64,000 bases of DNA from Kerstersia similis (GCF_965139615.1 NZ_CBCSIQ010000012.1:1-64000); one strand, 5' to 3'. Positions 17,535 through 27,397 are shown, counted from the first letter of the stretch. The notes: generated from the letters alone by a model not told the origin. Numbers and translations are program-made.

Positions 17535-18514
17535 GGCAGCAATATGGTCGCACCGGTGGTTTCACGCTGTTGCAACGCCTCCTGCGCCCGGCCCGCCTCG
17601 ACCAGCGGCGCACGCCGCGATATCTGCGCGGCCAGCTTGCCAGCCAGTACCAGTTCGAACAGTTCGTCGGCAGCTGCCTGCAGGGCCTCGGTTGTGGCAA
17701 TATGCGTCGCCAACGTGGGCCGAGTCACGTAAAGCGACCCCTTGGCTGCCAGAATGCCGAGATTGACGCCCGTCACCGGGCCAGAGGCATTGCCGAAGCT
17801 CACCATCAGGCCGCGCGGCGCCAGGCAGTCCAGGGAATCCTCCCAGGTATCCTTGCCCACGCCGTCATAGACCACCGGCACCTTGCGTCCTTCCGTCAAC
17901 TCCAGCACGCGGTGCGCGATGTTTTCCCGCGAGTAATCAATGACCTGCCAGGCCCCTGCCGCCAGCGCACGTTCGGCTTTCTCCGGGCTGGAGACCGTAC
18001 CGATCAGCCTGACCCCAAGCGCCCTGGCCCATTGGCATGCCAGCAGGCCCACGCCACCCGCTGCCGCGTGAAACAAGATGGTTTCCCCGCCCTGCAAGCG
18101 GTAGGTCTGGCGAAACAGGTACTGCACCGTCAGCCCCTTGAGCATCAAGGCAGCCGCATCTTCATCACTCACACCGGCCGGCACCTTGACCAACCGGCCG
18201 GCGTCCATATTGCGCACCGAGGCATAGGCGCCCAACTCGCTCTGGCCATAGGCCACGCGGTCGCCCACGGCCAGCCGTGTCACGCCCTCCCCCACGGCAA
18301 TCACCTCTCCCGCCGCTTCATAGCCCAACCCATGCGGCAAAGGCTGCTGGTAGAGGCCGGTACGGAAGTAGATATCTATGAAATTCAGCCCCACTGCCGT
18401 CTGCCTCAGGGTGACTTCGCCGGGGGCAGGCGGCGGCACCTCGATGTCCACCCACTCCAGCACTTCCGGGCCGCCATAACGGCTGATGCGCATTGCCTTG
18501 GCCTGTGTACTCAT
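17531..18514 (-). CDS. qor: NADPH:quinone oxidoreductase (zeta-crystallin type)
   Basis: A 327-residue soluble enzyme of the medium-chain reductase family that reduces quinones by one electron using NADPH. It has the N-terminal GroES-like domain (GLNFIDIYFRTGLY, LGYEAAGEVIAVGEGV) and the Rossmann nucleotide site ILFHAAAGGVGLLACQWA. The structural and catalytic zinc ligands of alcohol dehydrogenases are absent, as expected for quinone reductases. An AGGAGC ribosome site precedes the ATG. It diverges from the EamA transporter gene. Confidence 0.92.
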   Translation of the reverse strand: MSTQAKAMRISRYGGPEVLEWVDIEVPPPAPGEVTLRQTAVGLNFIDIYFRTGLYQQPLPHGLGYEAAGEVIAVGEGVTRLAVGDRVAYGQSELGAYASVRNMDAGRLVKVPAGVSDEDAAALMLKGLTVQYLFRQTYRLQGGETILFHAAAGGVGLLACQWARALGVRLIGTVSSPEKAERALAAGAWQVIDYSRENIAHRVLELTEGRKVPVVYDGVGKDTWEDSLDCLAPRGLMVSFGNASGPVTGVNLGILAAKGSLYVTRPTLATHIATTEALQAAADELFELVLAGKLAAQISRRAPLVEAGRAQEALQQRETTGATILLP

Positions 18515-18655
18515 GTCTTTGCTCCTGTTCGAGGGACGGATGCCTGCATTCGGCGCAGGCAGGAATCACGCTGGCAAACTCGCGCGACACCAGGGTTTCG
18601 TGCCATCATTTTAGGGTCGGCCCGGCTGATCCTCCCCTATTCCCCTGCATCACCC

Positions 18656-19585
18656 ATGACCTCTCACCGCCCCGCCCTGTCCGCAACACGCCCCGCCTCG
18701 CCAGCGGCATCCCGACTGCAGGCCCATCTGGCTGCCCTGCTCTTCGGCCTGAGCGGAATTTTCGGCGCACTGATTCATGCCGATGCCGTCACCGTCACCT
18801 TCGGACGGGCGCTGTTTGCCAGCGCCGCCCTGGCAGGGTTTGCCTGCTGGCGTGGCGCCAGCCTGTCCCCGCGCCTGTCAACACGCCAATCCGCCCTGTT
18901 GCTGGCAACCGGCGCCCTGCTGGCGCTGCACTGGGTGACTTTTTTCACGGCGGTCAAAACCGGTGGCGTGGCCATGGCAACACTGGGTTTCGCCAGTTTT
19001 CCGGCATTTATCGCACTGCTGGATTGCGCCCTGTTCCAAGAGCGCATCGGCCCCGATGAAGGGCTGCTGCTGGGACTGGCCAGCGCCGGGCTGGTACTGG
19101 TGACACCCTCGTTCCATCTTGCCAGCCACGGCACCATCGGCCTGCTCTGGGGCGTGGCATCGGGTTTTTCCTTCGCTGTCCTGGCGGTAGCCAACCGACG
19201 CGCCGTCCGCGGCTTGCCGGCAGCACAGGTGGCCTTCTGGCAAAACACGACCGTCACGTTGATTTTGCTGCCCTTCGCCGCCCGAGGATGGCTGCAGCTG
19301 GACGGCATGGACTGGCTCAATCTGGCCTTGCTCGGCCTGCTTTGCACCGGGCTCGCGCACGGCTTGTTCGTAGCCAGCCTGGCCGGGCTCAGCGCACGCA
19401 GCAGCGGCATGATTATTGCGCTGGAACCCGTCTATGCCATTGCGGGCGCCTGGTGGCTCTTCAATGAGCGTCCGTCGGTACGCATGCTGGCCGGCGCCGC
19501 CCTGATTCTCTGCGCCATCGTGCTCTCCGCACGCCGACGCGCCGCCACGCCAGCCAGCCCGCCCTTGCCACCGGCACCCGACTAA
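18656..19585 (+). CDS. EamA / DMT-family transporter
   Basis: A 309-residue inner-membrane protein of the drug/metabolite transporter superfamily, with about ten hydrophobic segments arranged as two EamA repeats (ALLFGLSGIFGALIHADA... and TIGLLWGVASGFSFAVLAVANRRA...). It probably exports or imports a small metabolite; the substrate cannot be inferred. The ATG at 18656 is used because the frame further upstream is antisense to qor. A short 15-base gap separates its stop from the convergent YjgR gene end. Confidence 0.82.
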   Translation: MTSHRPALSATRPASPAASRLQAHLAALLFGLSGIFGALIHADAVTVTFGRALFASAALAGFACWRGASLSPRLSTRQSALLLATGALLALHWVTFFTAVKTGGVAMATLGFASFPAFIALLDCALFQERIGPDEGLLLGLASAGLVLVTPSFHLASHGTIGLLWGVASGFSFAVLAVANRRAVRGLPAAQVAFWQNTTVTLILLPFAARGWLQLDGMDWLNLALLGLLCTGLAHGLFVASLAGLSARSSGMIIALEPVYAIAGAWWLFNERPSVRMLAGAALILCAIVLSARRRAATPASPPLPPAPD

Positions 19586-19600
19586 GGACGCCTCTCGGCA

Positions 19601-21130
19601 TCAACGCCGCTTGGATCCCATCAGGGAACCCAGAATGCCGCGCACCAGCGAATTGCCCATGGACCGTGCCGTGCTTTTAACAACGCTCTGCACCACGCCA
19701 TCCCGTTTCCCGCCGCGAGGCCCGGTAGAACCGAACAGCAACTCATTGACCGCCTTGAGCATGGGGTTGCCTGCGTCGTCCTGCTGCGCCACCGCCGTCT
19801 CAGCCATCTTTCCTGCAGCGGCGTCCGCCGGCGTACCGGCGACGGACGCCACCGCCCGTGCCGCCAGGATTTCATACGCGGACTCCCTATCCACCATCCG
19901 GCCATAGCGCAAATCCATCTGTGAGGCCAGACGCAGCGCTTGCCGCTGCTCCTGCGGAATCGGGCCGATCTGCGAACCCGGCGCGCCTATCCAGGCACGC
20001 TGCGTCACGCCGGGGCGGCCCTGCTCATCCAGCAGGGACACCAGCGCCTCGCCTACGGCCAATTCGGTAATCGCTGCCGTGATGTTCAGGCTGGGATTCG
20101 GACGCATGGTCTCGGCCGCCGTCCTGACGGCCTTCTGATCGCGTGGCGTGAAGGCCCGCAAAGCGTGCTGCACGCGATTGCCCAGCTGCCCCAGCACCGT
20201 TTCCGGAATATCGGCGGGATTCTGCGTCACGAAATACACCCCCACGCCCTTGGAGCGGATCAGGCGCACAACCTGCTCGATTTTCTCCAGCAATGCCGCC
20301 GGCGCATCGTTGAACAACAGATGGGCTTCATCAAAGAAGAACACCAGGCGCGGTTTGTCGAGATCACCGACTTCCGGCAAGCGCTCGAATAGCTCTGCCA
20401 GCAGCCACAGCAGGAAAACCGAATACAAGCGGGGGGACTGCATCAGCTTGTCTGCCGCCAGAATATTGACCACACCGCGCCCCTGGGCGTCCGTGCGCAT
20501 CAGATCGGCAATATCCAGCATGGGCTCGCCAAAGAACTGGTCGGCCCCCTGGCTCTCCAGCGTCAGCAAGGCGCGCTGGATCGCCCCCACTGAAGCGCTG
20601 GAAACATTGCCATAGCGGGTACGCAATTCCGCTGCCCGATCCGCCACGTTCTGCAGCATCGCGCGCAGATCTTTCATATCGAGCAGCAGCAGGCCCTCGT
20701 CGTCCGCCACCCGGAACACCAGGGACAGCACTCCCTCCTGGGTCGCATTGAGATTGAGCATGCGCGACAGCAGCATCGGCCCCATATCGGAAATCGTGGC
20801 GCGCACCGGATGGCCCTGTTCGCCGAACACATCCCACAGCTCCACCGGGCAAGCGCCCCATTGCGGCTGTGGCAGGCCCAGCTTTTCCAGACGCGCCGAC
20901 AGCTTCGGGGAAGCCGCGCCGGCTTGCGCCAGCCCGGTCAGGTCGCCCTTGACGTCGGCCATGAATACCGGCGTTCCCAGGCGCGAGAACGCTTCCGCCA
21001 ATACCTGCAGGGTCACGGTCTTGCCGGTGCCGGTGGCCCCGGTGATGCAACCATGACGGTTGGCCAGGGCAGGCAGCAAGCAGACTTCTGTTTCGGCGTT
21101 GCGGGCAACAAGAATCGGGGCGGCGTTCAT
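19601..21130 (-). CDS. HerA/YjgR-like ATPase (DUF853)
   Basis: A 509-residue cytosolic P-loop ATPase of the DUF853 family (E. coli YjgR). Walker A is GATGTGKT near residue 32 and Walker B is RLVFFFDEAHLLF. The TQNPADIPETVLGQLGNRVQHALRAFTP segment is the conserved sensor/arginine region. YjgR is related to HerA/FtsK-type hexameric motors, but its cellular role is not established. The start is set at MNAAPILVARN, which follows a GGGAAAT ribosome site. The C-terminal tail is Gly/Arg/Ser-rich. It diverges from the lysP-like gene. Confidence 0.88.
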   Translation of the reverse strand: MNAAPILVARNAETEVCLLPALANRHGCITGATGTGKTVTLQVLAEAFSRLGTPVFMADVKGDLTGLAQAGAASPKLSARLEKLGLPQPQWGACPVELWDVFGEQGHPVRATISDMGPMLLSRMLNLNATQEGVLSLVFRVADDEGLLLLDMKDLRAMLQNVADRAAELRTRYGNVSSASVGAIQRALLTLESQGADQFFGEPMLDIADLMRTDAQGRGVVNILAADKLMQSPRLYSVFLLWLLAELFERLPEVGDLDKPRLVFFFDEAHLLFNDAPAALLEKIEQVVRLIRSKGVGVYFVTQNPADIPETVLGQLGNRVQHALRAFTPRDQKAVRTAAETMRPNPSLNITAAITELAVGEALVSLLDEQGRPGVTQRAWIGAPGSQIGPIPQEQRQALRLASQMDLRYGRMVDRESAYEILAARAVASVAGTPADAAAGKMAETAVAQQDDAGNPMLKAVNELLFGSTGPRGGKRDGVVQSVVKSTARSMGNSLVRGILGSLMGSKRR

Positions 21131-21376
21131 GGGTATTTCCCAGGAAGAAAATAAAGCCGAGTGTAGGGCTTTCCAGTGTGCGTCGCAGCCCACTTTCCCG
21201 TCTTTAACATCCAGCGATCCCATTTTTCATGGAGAGCCGTCTGTCCTCGGATAAGGTTTTCGGTGACCCGAAGCCGGGGACGCTGCTATGATTCGCCGGT
21301 TTTTCATCCAATGCGCTGCCTCTTCCGGCCTGCGCCGCGCCAGCGGCATCGGCCGTGCCGGCACGCCCGCCCTCCC

Positions 21377-22888
21377 GTGACCACAAGCAGCCAATCTGCC
21401 CCTTCCCAAACATCGTCTCCGCCTGCGGGCGGCCTCAAGCGCGAACTCAAGGCCCGGCACCTGTCCATGATCGCCATCGGCGGCTCCATCGGCACAGGCC
21501 TGTTTGTTGCCTCCGGCGCCACGATTTCCCAAGCCGGCCCCGGCGGCGCCCTGCTGTCCTATGTCCTGATCGGGCTGATGGTCTATTTCCTGATGACCAG
21601 CCTGGGCGAACTCGCGGCCTGCATGCCAGTCTCCGGTTCATTCGCTACCTATGGCGCCCGTTATGTCGATGATGGCTTCGGCTTCGCCCTGGGCTGGAAC
21701 TACTGGTACAACTGGGCCGTCACGATTGCCGTCGATCTGGTGGCCGCGCAGCTGGTCATGGCCTACTGGTTCCCGGATGTGCCCGGCATCATCTGGAGCG
21801 CCCTGTTCCTGTGCTTGCTCTTTGCGCTGAATTACCAGTCAGTGCGGGGCTTTGCCGAAACCGAATACTGGTTCGCCGCAATCAAGGTCGTGACCGTGCT
21901 GTGCTTCATCGGCGCCGGCTTCCTGATGGTGCTGGGCATTCTCAAGGGTGGCGAGCACAGCGGCCTGTCCAATTGGACGATAGGCGATGCGCCGTTCGCC
22001 GGCGGCGTCGCCACCATGATCGGTGTGGCGATGGTCGTAGGCTTTTCCTTCCAGGGCACGGAACTGATCGGTATCGCAGCCGGCGAATCGGAAGACCCGG
22101 CACGCAATATTCCGCGTGCCGTGCGCAAGGTATTCTGGCGCATTCTGCTGTTCTATGTCCTGGCGATTTTCGTCATCAGCCTGTTGATTCCCTATACGGA
22201 TCCGCAATTGCTGCGCAATGATGTCTCGGACATCAGTGTGAGTCCGTTCACCCTGGTGTTCGAAAAAGCCGGCCTGCTATCGGCCGCCGCCGTCATGAAC
22301 GCCGTGATCCTGACTTCCGTGCTGTCGGCCGGAAATTCGGGCATGTATGCCTCCACGCGGATGCTCTACAACCTGGCGCTGGAAGGCAAAGCACCACGCA
22401 TCTTTTCCCGCCTGTCGGTCAACGGCGTTCCGCGCTATGCCCTGCTGGCCACTGCCGCCGTCGCGGCGCTGTGCTTCCTGGCGTCCATCTTCAGCCCCAG
22501 CGCGATCTATATCTGGCTGCTCAATGCCTCCGGCATGACGGGCTTTATCGCCTGGCTGGGAATTGCCATCAGCCACTACCGTTTCCGCCGTGGCTATATG
22601 CACCAGGGGCGTGATCTCAGCCTGCTGCCCTATCGCGCCGGCCTGTTCCCGTTCGGCCCGATCTTTGCCTTTGTCCTGTGCCTGATCATCACCTTGGGGC
22701 AAAACTATGAAGCCTTCCTCAACGATCAGATCGACTGGCTGGGCGTCGTCGCCACCTATATCGGCCTGCCGCTGTTCCTGCTGATCTGGCTGGGCTACAG
22801 GCTGATCAAGGGCGGCCGGTTTGTCCGCCTGGACGAAATGACCTTCCCGGATTCCTTGTCGGGGCCGGCCGCACGCAAGCCCGAGTAA
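21377..22888 (+). CDS. lysP: Amino-acid permease, LysP type
   Basis: A 503-residue inner-membrane symporter with twelve predicted transmembrane helices. It carries the APC-family core LKRELKARHLSMIAIGGSIGTGLFVASGA close to E. coli LysP, plus GTELIGIAAGESEDPARNIPRAV in the helix 6-7 region. The close match to LysP suggests lysine uptake, though other amino acids remain possible. A GTG at 21377 gives a LysP-like N-terminus; the ATG at 21311 would add 22 Arg/Pro-rich residues. Neither start has a clear ribosome site, so the start is uncertain. Confidence 0.85.
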   Translation: MTTSSQSAPSQTSSPPAGGLKRELKARHLSMIAIGGSIGTGLFVASGATISQAGPGGALLSYVLIGLMVYFLMTSLGELAACMPVSGSFATYGARYVDDGFGFALGWNYWYNWAVTIAVDLVAAQLVMAYWFPDVPGIIWSALFLCLLFALNYQSVRGFAETEYWFAAIKVVTVLCFIGAGFLMVLGILKGGEHSGLSNWTIGDAPFAGGVATMIGVAMVVGFSFQGTELIGIAAGESEDPARNIPRAVRKVFWRILLFYVLAIFVISLLIPYTDPQLLRNDVSDISVSPFTLVFEKAGLLSAAAVMNAVILTSVLSAGNSGMYASTRMLYNLALEGKAPRIFSRLSVNGVPRYALLATAAVAALCFLASIFSPSAIYIWLLNASGMTGFIAWLGIAISHYRFRRGYMHQGRDLSLLPYRAGLFPFGPIFAFVLCLIITLGQNYEAFLNDQIDWLGVVATYIGLPLFLLIWLGYRLIKGGRFVRLDEMTFPDSLSGPAARKPE

Positions 22889-23056
22889 ATCCGGCACGGA
22901 CAGCCCCTCCTGGCGGCAGGGGCAGGGCCACCTGGCGTCCCGCAAGAGAATGCTCGACGGCATTCCCCTGCGGGGCAGCGCCTGATTTTCCCCGTGAAGC
23001 CTCAAGCAAGCTAAAATCCCGGTTCTTTCCGTTTTTTTCCTTTATTTCAGAGCACT

Positions 23057-23788
23057 ATGGCCGGACACAGCAAGTGGGCTAACATCCAGCACCGCAAAGG
23101 GCGTCAGGACGCCAAGCGCGGCAAGATCTGGACCAAGATCATCCGTGAAATCACTGTCGCCGCACGCGCCGGCGGCCCTGACCCGGCCACCAACCCCCGC
23201 TTGCGCCTGGCCTGGGACAAGGCCACCGACGTCAACATGCCCAAGGACAACATCCAGCGCGCCATTACGCGCGGGGCCGGCGGCGGCGATGGTGCCAATT
23301 ACGAAGAAATCCGCTACGAAGGCTACGGCATCGGCGGCGCCGCTGTGATCGTCGATGCCATGACGGACAACCGCACCCGCACCGTGGCCGAAGTCCGCCA
23401 CGCCTTTGCGAAAAACGGCGGCAATCTGGGCCAGGAAGGCTCGGTGGCCTTCATGTTCAAGCATTGCGGCCAGTTCATTTTCGCGCCGGGCACCTCCGAA
23501 GAACAGGTCATGGAAATCGCGCTGGAAGCCGGCGCCGAAGATATCCAGACCGATGAGGAAGGCGTGATCGAAGTCATCACCGCACCGGGCGACTACGCCG
23601 CCGTGCGCGACGCGCTATTGGCTGCGAAGCTGACGCCCGAAGTCGATGGCATCATCATGAAGGCACTGAACGAAACCGAACTGGCTGGCGAAGACGCTGC
23701 CAAGATGCAAAAGCTGCTCGATGCGCTGGAAGCCCTGGACGATGTCCAGGAGGTATTTACCACCGCCGTCCTGGACGAAACCGAATAA
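23057..23788 (+). CDS. yebC: YebC/PmpR family protein
   Basis: A 243-residue cytosolic protein of the YebC/TACO1 family, members of which act as transcriptional regulators or aid translation of difficult sequences such as polyproline. The invariant N-terminus MAGHSKWANIQHRKGRQDAKRG and the GGNLGQEGSVAFMFKH segment are intact. The length is the usual 240-250. It opens the conserved string yebC-purD-hemF-nadD on the plus strand. The distance to purD is 129 bases and holds two hairpins. Confidence 0.94.
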   Translation: MAGHSKWANIQHRKGRQDAKRGKIWTKIIREITVAARAGGPDPATNPRLRLAWDKATDVNMPKDNIQRAITRGAGGGDGANYEEIRYEGYGIGGAAVIVDAMTDNRTRTVAEVRHAFAKNGGNLGQEGSVAFMFKHCGQFIFAPGTSEEQVMEIALEAGAEDIQTDEEGVIEVITAPGDYAAVRDALLAAKLTPEVDGIIMKALNETELAGEDAAKMQKLLDALEALDDVQEVFTTAVLDETE

Positions 23789-23841
23789 GGCCGTCCCGGC
23801 AGCGCGGCAGGGCAACCTGCTGCCACCGATAAAAAAACAGA

Positions 23842-23867
23842 GCCTGCATCCGGCAGCGGATGCAGGC
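23842..23867. other. Perfect 11-bp hairpin between yebC and purD
   Basis: GCCTGCATCCG pairs with CGGATGCAGGC around GCAG. Seven A residues precede it, so it is terminator-like only on the minus strand, yet both flanking genes are on plus. A second small hairpin, CCACGC/GCGTGG, lies at about 23881-23895. Role unknown; it may shape the purD leader. Confidence 0.4.
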
Positions 23868-23917
23868 CTGGCAGTATCCTCCACGCAAGGCGTGGCAACC
23901 ACCCTTCTGACTCAAAC

Positions 23918-25213
23918 ATGAAACTCTTGGTCATCGGCTCGGGCGGCCGCGAACATGCCCTGGCATGGCGCCTGGCGCAATCGGAACGCGTCCACAAAGT
24001 CTATGTCGCACCGGGCAACGGCGGCACGGCGCTCGCCCGCAACCTGGAAAACGTGGACATCACCGATCCCGAAGAGTTGGCCGATTTCGCCCAGCGCGAA
24101 CAAATCGCGCTGACGGTGGTCGGGCCGGAAGCACCGTTGGCGGCAGGCGTGGTGGATGTGTTCCGTGCCCGCAAGCTGAAGATTTTCGGCCCCTCCAAGG
24201 CGGCCGCACAGCTGGAAAGTTCCAAGGACTACGCCAAGGCTTTCCTGTTCCGCCACAATATTCCCACGGCGGCCTACCAGACCTTCACCGACCCGGCCCA
24301 GGCTCACGCCTATATTGATGCCCAGGGCGCGCCCATCGTCATCAAGGCCGATGGCCTGGCGGCCGGCAAGGGCGTGGTCGTGGCGGAAACGCTGGAACAG
24401 GCCCATGAGGCCGTGGATGCCATGCTGGGCGACGGCTCGCTGGGCGCAGCCGGGGCGCGTGTCGTCATCGAAGAATTCCTGCAAGGCGAAGAAGCCAGCT
24501 TCATCGTCATGGTGGATGGCCGCAATGTGCTGGCCCTGGCCACCAGCCAGGACCACAAGCGCCTGGGCGACGGCGACACCGGCCCGAACACCGGCGGCAT
24601 GGGCGCCTACTCGCCCGCGCCCGTGGTTACACCCGAAATGCACCACCGCATCATGCGCGAAGTGATTCTGCCGACCGTGCAGGGCATGGCGCGCGACGGT
24701 ATTCCCTACACCGGTTTCCTGTACGCCGGCCTGATGATCGCTCCGGGCGACGACCCGGCCCGCCCGATCAAGGTGCTGGAGTTCAATTGCCGCATGGGCG
24801 ACCCGGAAACTCAGCCCATCATGATGAGGATCAAAAGCGATTTCGTCGATGTCCTCGAAAATGCAGTGGAAGGTACGCTCGACCAGGCGGAAATCACCTG
24901 GGATAGGCGCACGGCGATTGGCGTTGTGCTGGCAGCGGCCAACTACCCCGGCGAACCCCGCCGTGGTGACGCCATCACCGGCCTGCCGGCCGATCACTCC
25001 GACGTCATGGTGTTCCACGCAGGAACGCGCTATGACGGCCAGGATGTTCTGACCAACGGCGGCCGCGTGTTGTGCGTCACTGCCCTGGGAGATTCGCTGC
25101 GCATCGCCCGCGATCTGGCCTATGACACGGTGGAACGCGTCCATTTCGATGGACGCCAATACCGCACGGACATCGGCTGGCGCGCGTTCAAACGAGGTTC
25201 GGGCGCGGCCTGA
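23918..25213 (+). CDS. purD: Phosphoribosylamine-glycine ligase
   Basis: Second enzyme of purine synthesis: joins glycine to 5-phosphoribosylamine with ATP to give GAR. It is 431 residues with the N-terminal MKLLVIGSGGREHALAW, the ATP-grasp segments IVIKADGLAAGKGVVVAETLEQA and the metal site LEFNCRMGDPETQ followed by the C-terminal domain. It is complete. It precedes hemF by 29 bases on the same strand. Confidence 0.96.
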   Translation: MKLLVIGSGGREHALAWRLAQSERVHKVYVAPGNGGTALARNLENVDITDPEELADFAQREQIALTVVGPEAPLAAGVVDVFRARKLKIFGPSKAAAQLESSKDYAKAFLFRHNIPTAAYQTFTDPAQAHAYIDAQGAPIVIKADGLAAGKGVVVAETLEQAHEAVDAMLGDGSLGAAGARVVIEEFLQGEEASFIVMVDGRNVLALATSQDHKRLGDGDTGPNTGGMGAYSPAPVVTPEMHHRIMREVILPTVQGMARDGIPYTGFLYAGLMIAPGDDPARPIKVLEFNCRMGDPETQPIMMRIKSDFVDVLENAVEGTLDQAEITWDRRTAIGVVLAAANYPGEPRRGDAITGLPADHSDVMVFHAGTRYDGQDVLTNGGRVLCVTALGDSLRIARDLAYDTVERVHFDGRQYRTDIGWRAFKRGSGAA

Positions 25214-25242
25214 CCCTTACAACTTCCCGCAGGAGCCGCATC

Positions 25243-26154
25243 ATGCCGTCCATTCCCCTGTCATCTGCCAGGCAATATTTCCTTGACCTGCAGCAGCGCA
25301 TCGTCGCCGGCCTGGAACAGGTCAGCAATGAGCCTTTCCGCGAAGACCGCTGGGAGCGCGAGGAAGGCGGCGGCGGGATTTCCCGGCTGATCGAAGGCGG
25401 CGAATTCCTGGAGCGCGGCGGCGTGCTGTTCAGCCATGTGCAGGGCGCCACCCTGCCGCCCTCTGCCAGCGCCCACCGGCGCGAACTGGCAGGCCGCCCC
25501 TGGGAAGCCATGGGCATTTCCATGGTGCTGCACCCGCGCAATCCCTATGTGCCGACCACGCACATGAACGTACGCCTGTTCGTTGCCAAGGCTCGGCCAG
25601 GCATCGACGACGGCGACCGTTTCTGGTTCGGCGGCGGACTGGATCTGACGCCCTACTATGCCTATGAAGACGACGCCCGTCATTTTCACCAGGTCTGTCA
25701 TGATGCCCTCGCTCCTTTCGGCGAGGAGTACTATCCGCGCTTCAAAGGCTGGTGCGACGAGTATTTCTATCTCAAGCATCGCAAGGAAACGCGCGGGATC
25801 GGCGGCATTTTCTTCGACGACCTGGATGTCCCGGATTTCGATGGCGCCTTTGCCCTGACGCGTTCGGTGGGAGACTGTTTCCTGCAGGCTTACCTGCCCA
25901 TCGTCGAGCGCCGCATCGTTCAGGAATATGGCGAACGCGAACGCGACTTCCAGGCTTACCGGCGCGGCCGGTATGTTGAATTCAACCTCGTGTTCGACCG
26001 TGGCACCCTGTTCGGCCTGCAATCCGGCGGCCGTACGGAATCCATCCTGCTGTCCATGCCGCCTGTGGCGCACTGGCGGTACGACTGGCAGCCGGAACCG
26101 CGTTCGCCGGAAGCCCGGCTGTATGAATTCCTGACGCCCAGAGATTGGATTTAA
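25243..26154 (+). CDS. hemF: Oxygen-dependent coproporphyrinogen III oxidase
   Basis: Converts coproporphyrinogen III to protoporphyrinogen IX in haem synthesis, using O2. It is 303 residues with the conserved PRNPYVPTTHMNVRLF, WFGGGLDLTPYY and the C-terminal YVEFNLVFDRGTLFGLQSGGRTESILLSMPP dimer and catalytic region. An AGGAG-type ribosome site (CGCAGGAGCCGCATC) precedes the ATG. Its stop TAA overlaps the nadD start (TAATG), so the two are translationally coupled. Confidence 0.96.
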   Translation: MPSIPLSSARQYFLDLQQRIVAGLEQVSNEPFREDRWEREEGGGGISRLIEGGEFLERGGVLFSHVQGATLPPSASAHRRELAGRPWEAMGISMVLHPRNPYVPTTHMNVRLFVAKARPGIDDGDRFWFGGGLDLTPYYAYEDDARHFHQVCHDALAPFGEEYYPRFKGWCDEYFYLKHRKETRGIGGIFFDDLDVPDFDGAFALTRSVGDCFLQAYLPIVERRIVQEYGERERDFQAYRRGRYVEFNLVFDRGTLFGLQSGGRTESILLSMPPVAHWRYDWQPEPRSPEARLYEFLTPRDWI

Positions 26155-26789
26155 TGCCTGTCGTTCCTGTCTGCGCTACTGATTCCCTGCCGCGCATCGG
26201 CCTGCTGGGCGGCAGTTTCGACCCCGTTCATCTGGCGCATCTTGCGCTGGCGCAGGCAGCGCTGACCCAGCTTCACCTGGCGGGCGTGCAGTTCATTCCT
26301 GCCGCCCAGCCCTGGCAGCGCCGTCCGCTGCAGGCCAGCGAAGCCCAGCGCCTGGATATGCTGCGCCTGACCCTGGCCGGCCAGGATCGGTTTTCCATCA
26401 ACACCAGCGAACTGGATCGCGGCGGGCCGACCTACACCATAGATACCATCCGGCAACTGCCCGCTGGCGTTCGCTATGTCTGGCTGCTGGGCACGGATCA
26501 ACTGGTCAATTTCTGCACCTGGCGCGACTGGCAGGACATTATTGCGCGCATCGACCTTGCCGTGGCCCAACGGCCCGGCTCTGCCCTCGCGCCTCCCCCT
26601 GCCCTGGCGGCCGCTCTGGCCACGCATGGCCGCCAGCTGGAAATCATTCCCTTCACTCCCCGTCAGATCTCGGCATCGGACATCCGGGCGCGCCAGGCGC
26701 GCGGGGAATCCCTGCAAGACCTGGTCGCCCCTGCCGTGGCCGACTATATCAATGCCCATGGCCTTTACCGCGAGGCCGGCCATCCCTGA
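26154..26789 (+). CDS. nadD: Nicotinate-nucleotide adenylyltransferase
   Basis: Makes deamido-NAD from nicotinate mononucleotide and ATP. It is 211 residues with GLLGGSFDPVHLAHL (the HxxH nucleotidyltransferase site, near residue 15) and the C-terminal ISASDIRARQARG (ISxxxIR motif). The ATG at 26154 shares its A with the hemF stop; a TTG nine bases earlier is a less likely start. It begins the conserved nadD-rsfS-rlmH-maf string. Confidence 0.95.
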   Translation: MPVVPVCATDSLPRIGLLGGSFDPVHLAHLALAQAALTQLHLAGVQFIPAAQPWQRRPLQASEAQRLDMLRLTLAGQDRFSINTSELDRGGPTYTIDTIRQLPAGVRYVWLLGTDQLVNFCTWRDWQDIIARIDLAVAQRPGSALAPPPALAAALATHGRQLEIIPFTPRQISASDIRARQARGESLQDLVAPAVADYINAHGLYREAGHP

Positions 26790-26794
26790 CTGAA

Positions 26795-26812
26795 GCCGCC
26801 CATAAGGGCGGC
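26795..26812 (+). terminator. Short hairpin after nadD
   Basis: GCCGCCC pairs with GGGCGGC around ATAA, five bases past the nadD stop. There is no T-run, so termination is doubtful; it may only slow polymerase or protect the mRNA end. Confidence 0.3.
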
Positions 26813-26896
26813 ATCAGGCATCACTTGCCTGCATCATTCCGGCAACACACCTCTTTCCCGCAGCCACGCTGCATCTGATCGCGCTATATTTCCCGC

Positions 26897-27307
26897 ATGG
26901 ATATACAAAAACTGCAACGCGCCGTGCTTGACGCGCTGGAAGACGTCAAGGCACAGGACATCAAGGTATTCAATACCACCCATCTGACCGGCCTGTTCGA
27001 CCGCGTCATCATTACCTCTGCCTCGTCCAACCGCCAGACCCGCGCGCTGGCCAAGAGCGTTGGCGATTGCGCCCGTGAACTGGGCATCCCGGTGCTGGCC
27101 GAAGAAGGCATGGAAACCGGGGAATGGGTGCTGGTCGATCTGGGCGATATCGTCGTTCACATCATGCAACCCGCCATTCGCCAGTACTACAACCTGGAAG
27201 AAATCTGGGGCGACAAACCCGTGCAGGTCAAACTCCTGCCGGAATCCACCCGCCCGGTGCCCATCGCCCCCGGCTACCCGCATGCCAACCTGGATCAGGA
27301 CGCCTGA
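26897..27307 (+). CDS. rsfS: Ribosome silencing factor RsfS
   Basis: A 136-residue protein (Iojap/RsfS family) that binds ribosomal protein L14 and blocks subunit joining in starvation. The core FDRVIITSASSNRQTRALAKSVGD and the GDIVVHIMQPAIRQYYNLEEIWGD segment match the family. It sits between nadD and rlmH in the usual order. The C-terminal proline-rich tail is normal for betaproteobacteria. Confidence 0.94.
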   Translation: MDIQKLQRAVLDALEDVKAQDIKVFNTTHLTGLFDRVIITSASSNRQTRALAKSVGDCARELGIPVLAEEGMETGEWVLVDLGDIVVHIMQPAIRQYYNLEEIWGDKPVQVKLLPESTRPVPIAPGYPHANLDQDA

Positions 27308-27397
27308 TCCTTTCTTGCCACCCGCGCCGTTCCGGCCTGAGCCGCGAGCGGCGCTCCTCTTCCCGTGCAGCGCCTGCGCCGCTGCCACGCCATCGCC

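Noticed and set aside
17357..18655. Long upstream extension of the EamA gene
   Set aside because: It is antisense to qor; the transporter fold starts at 18656.
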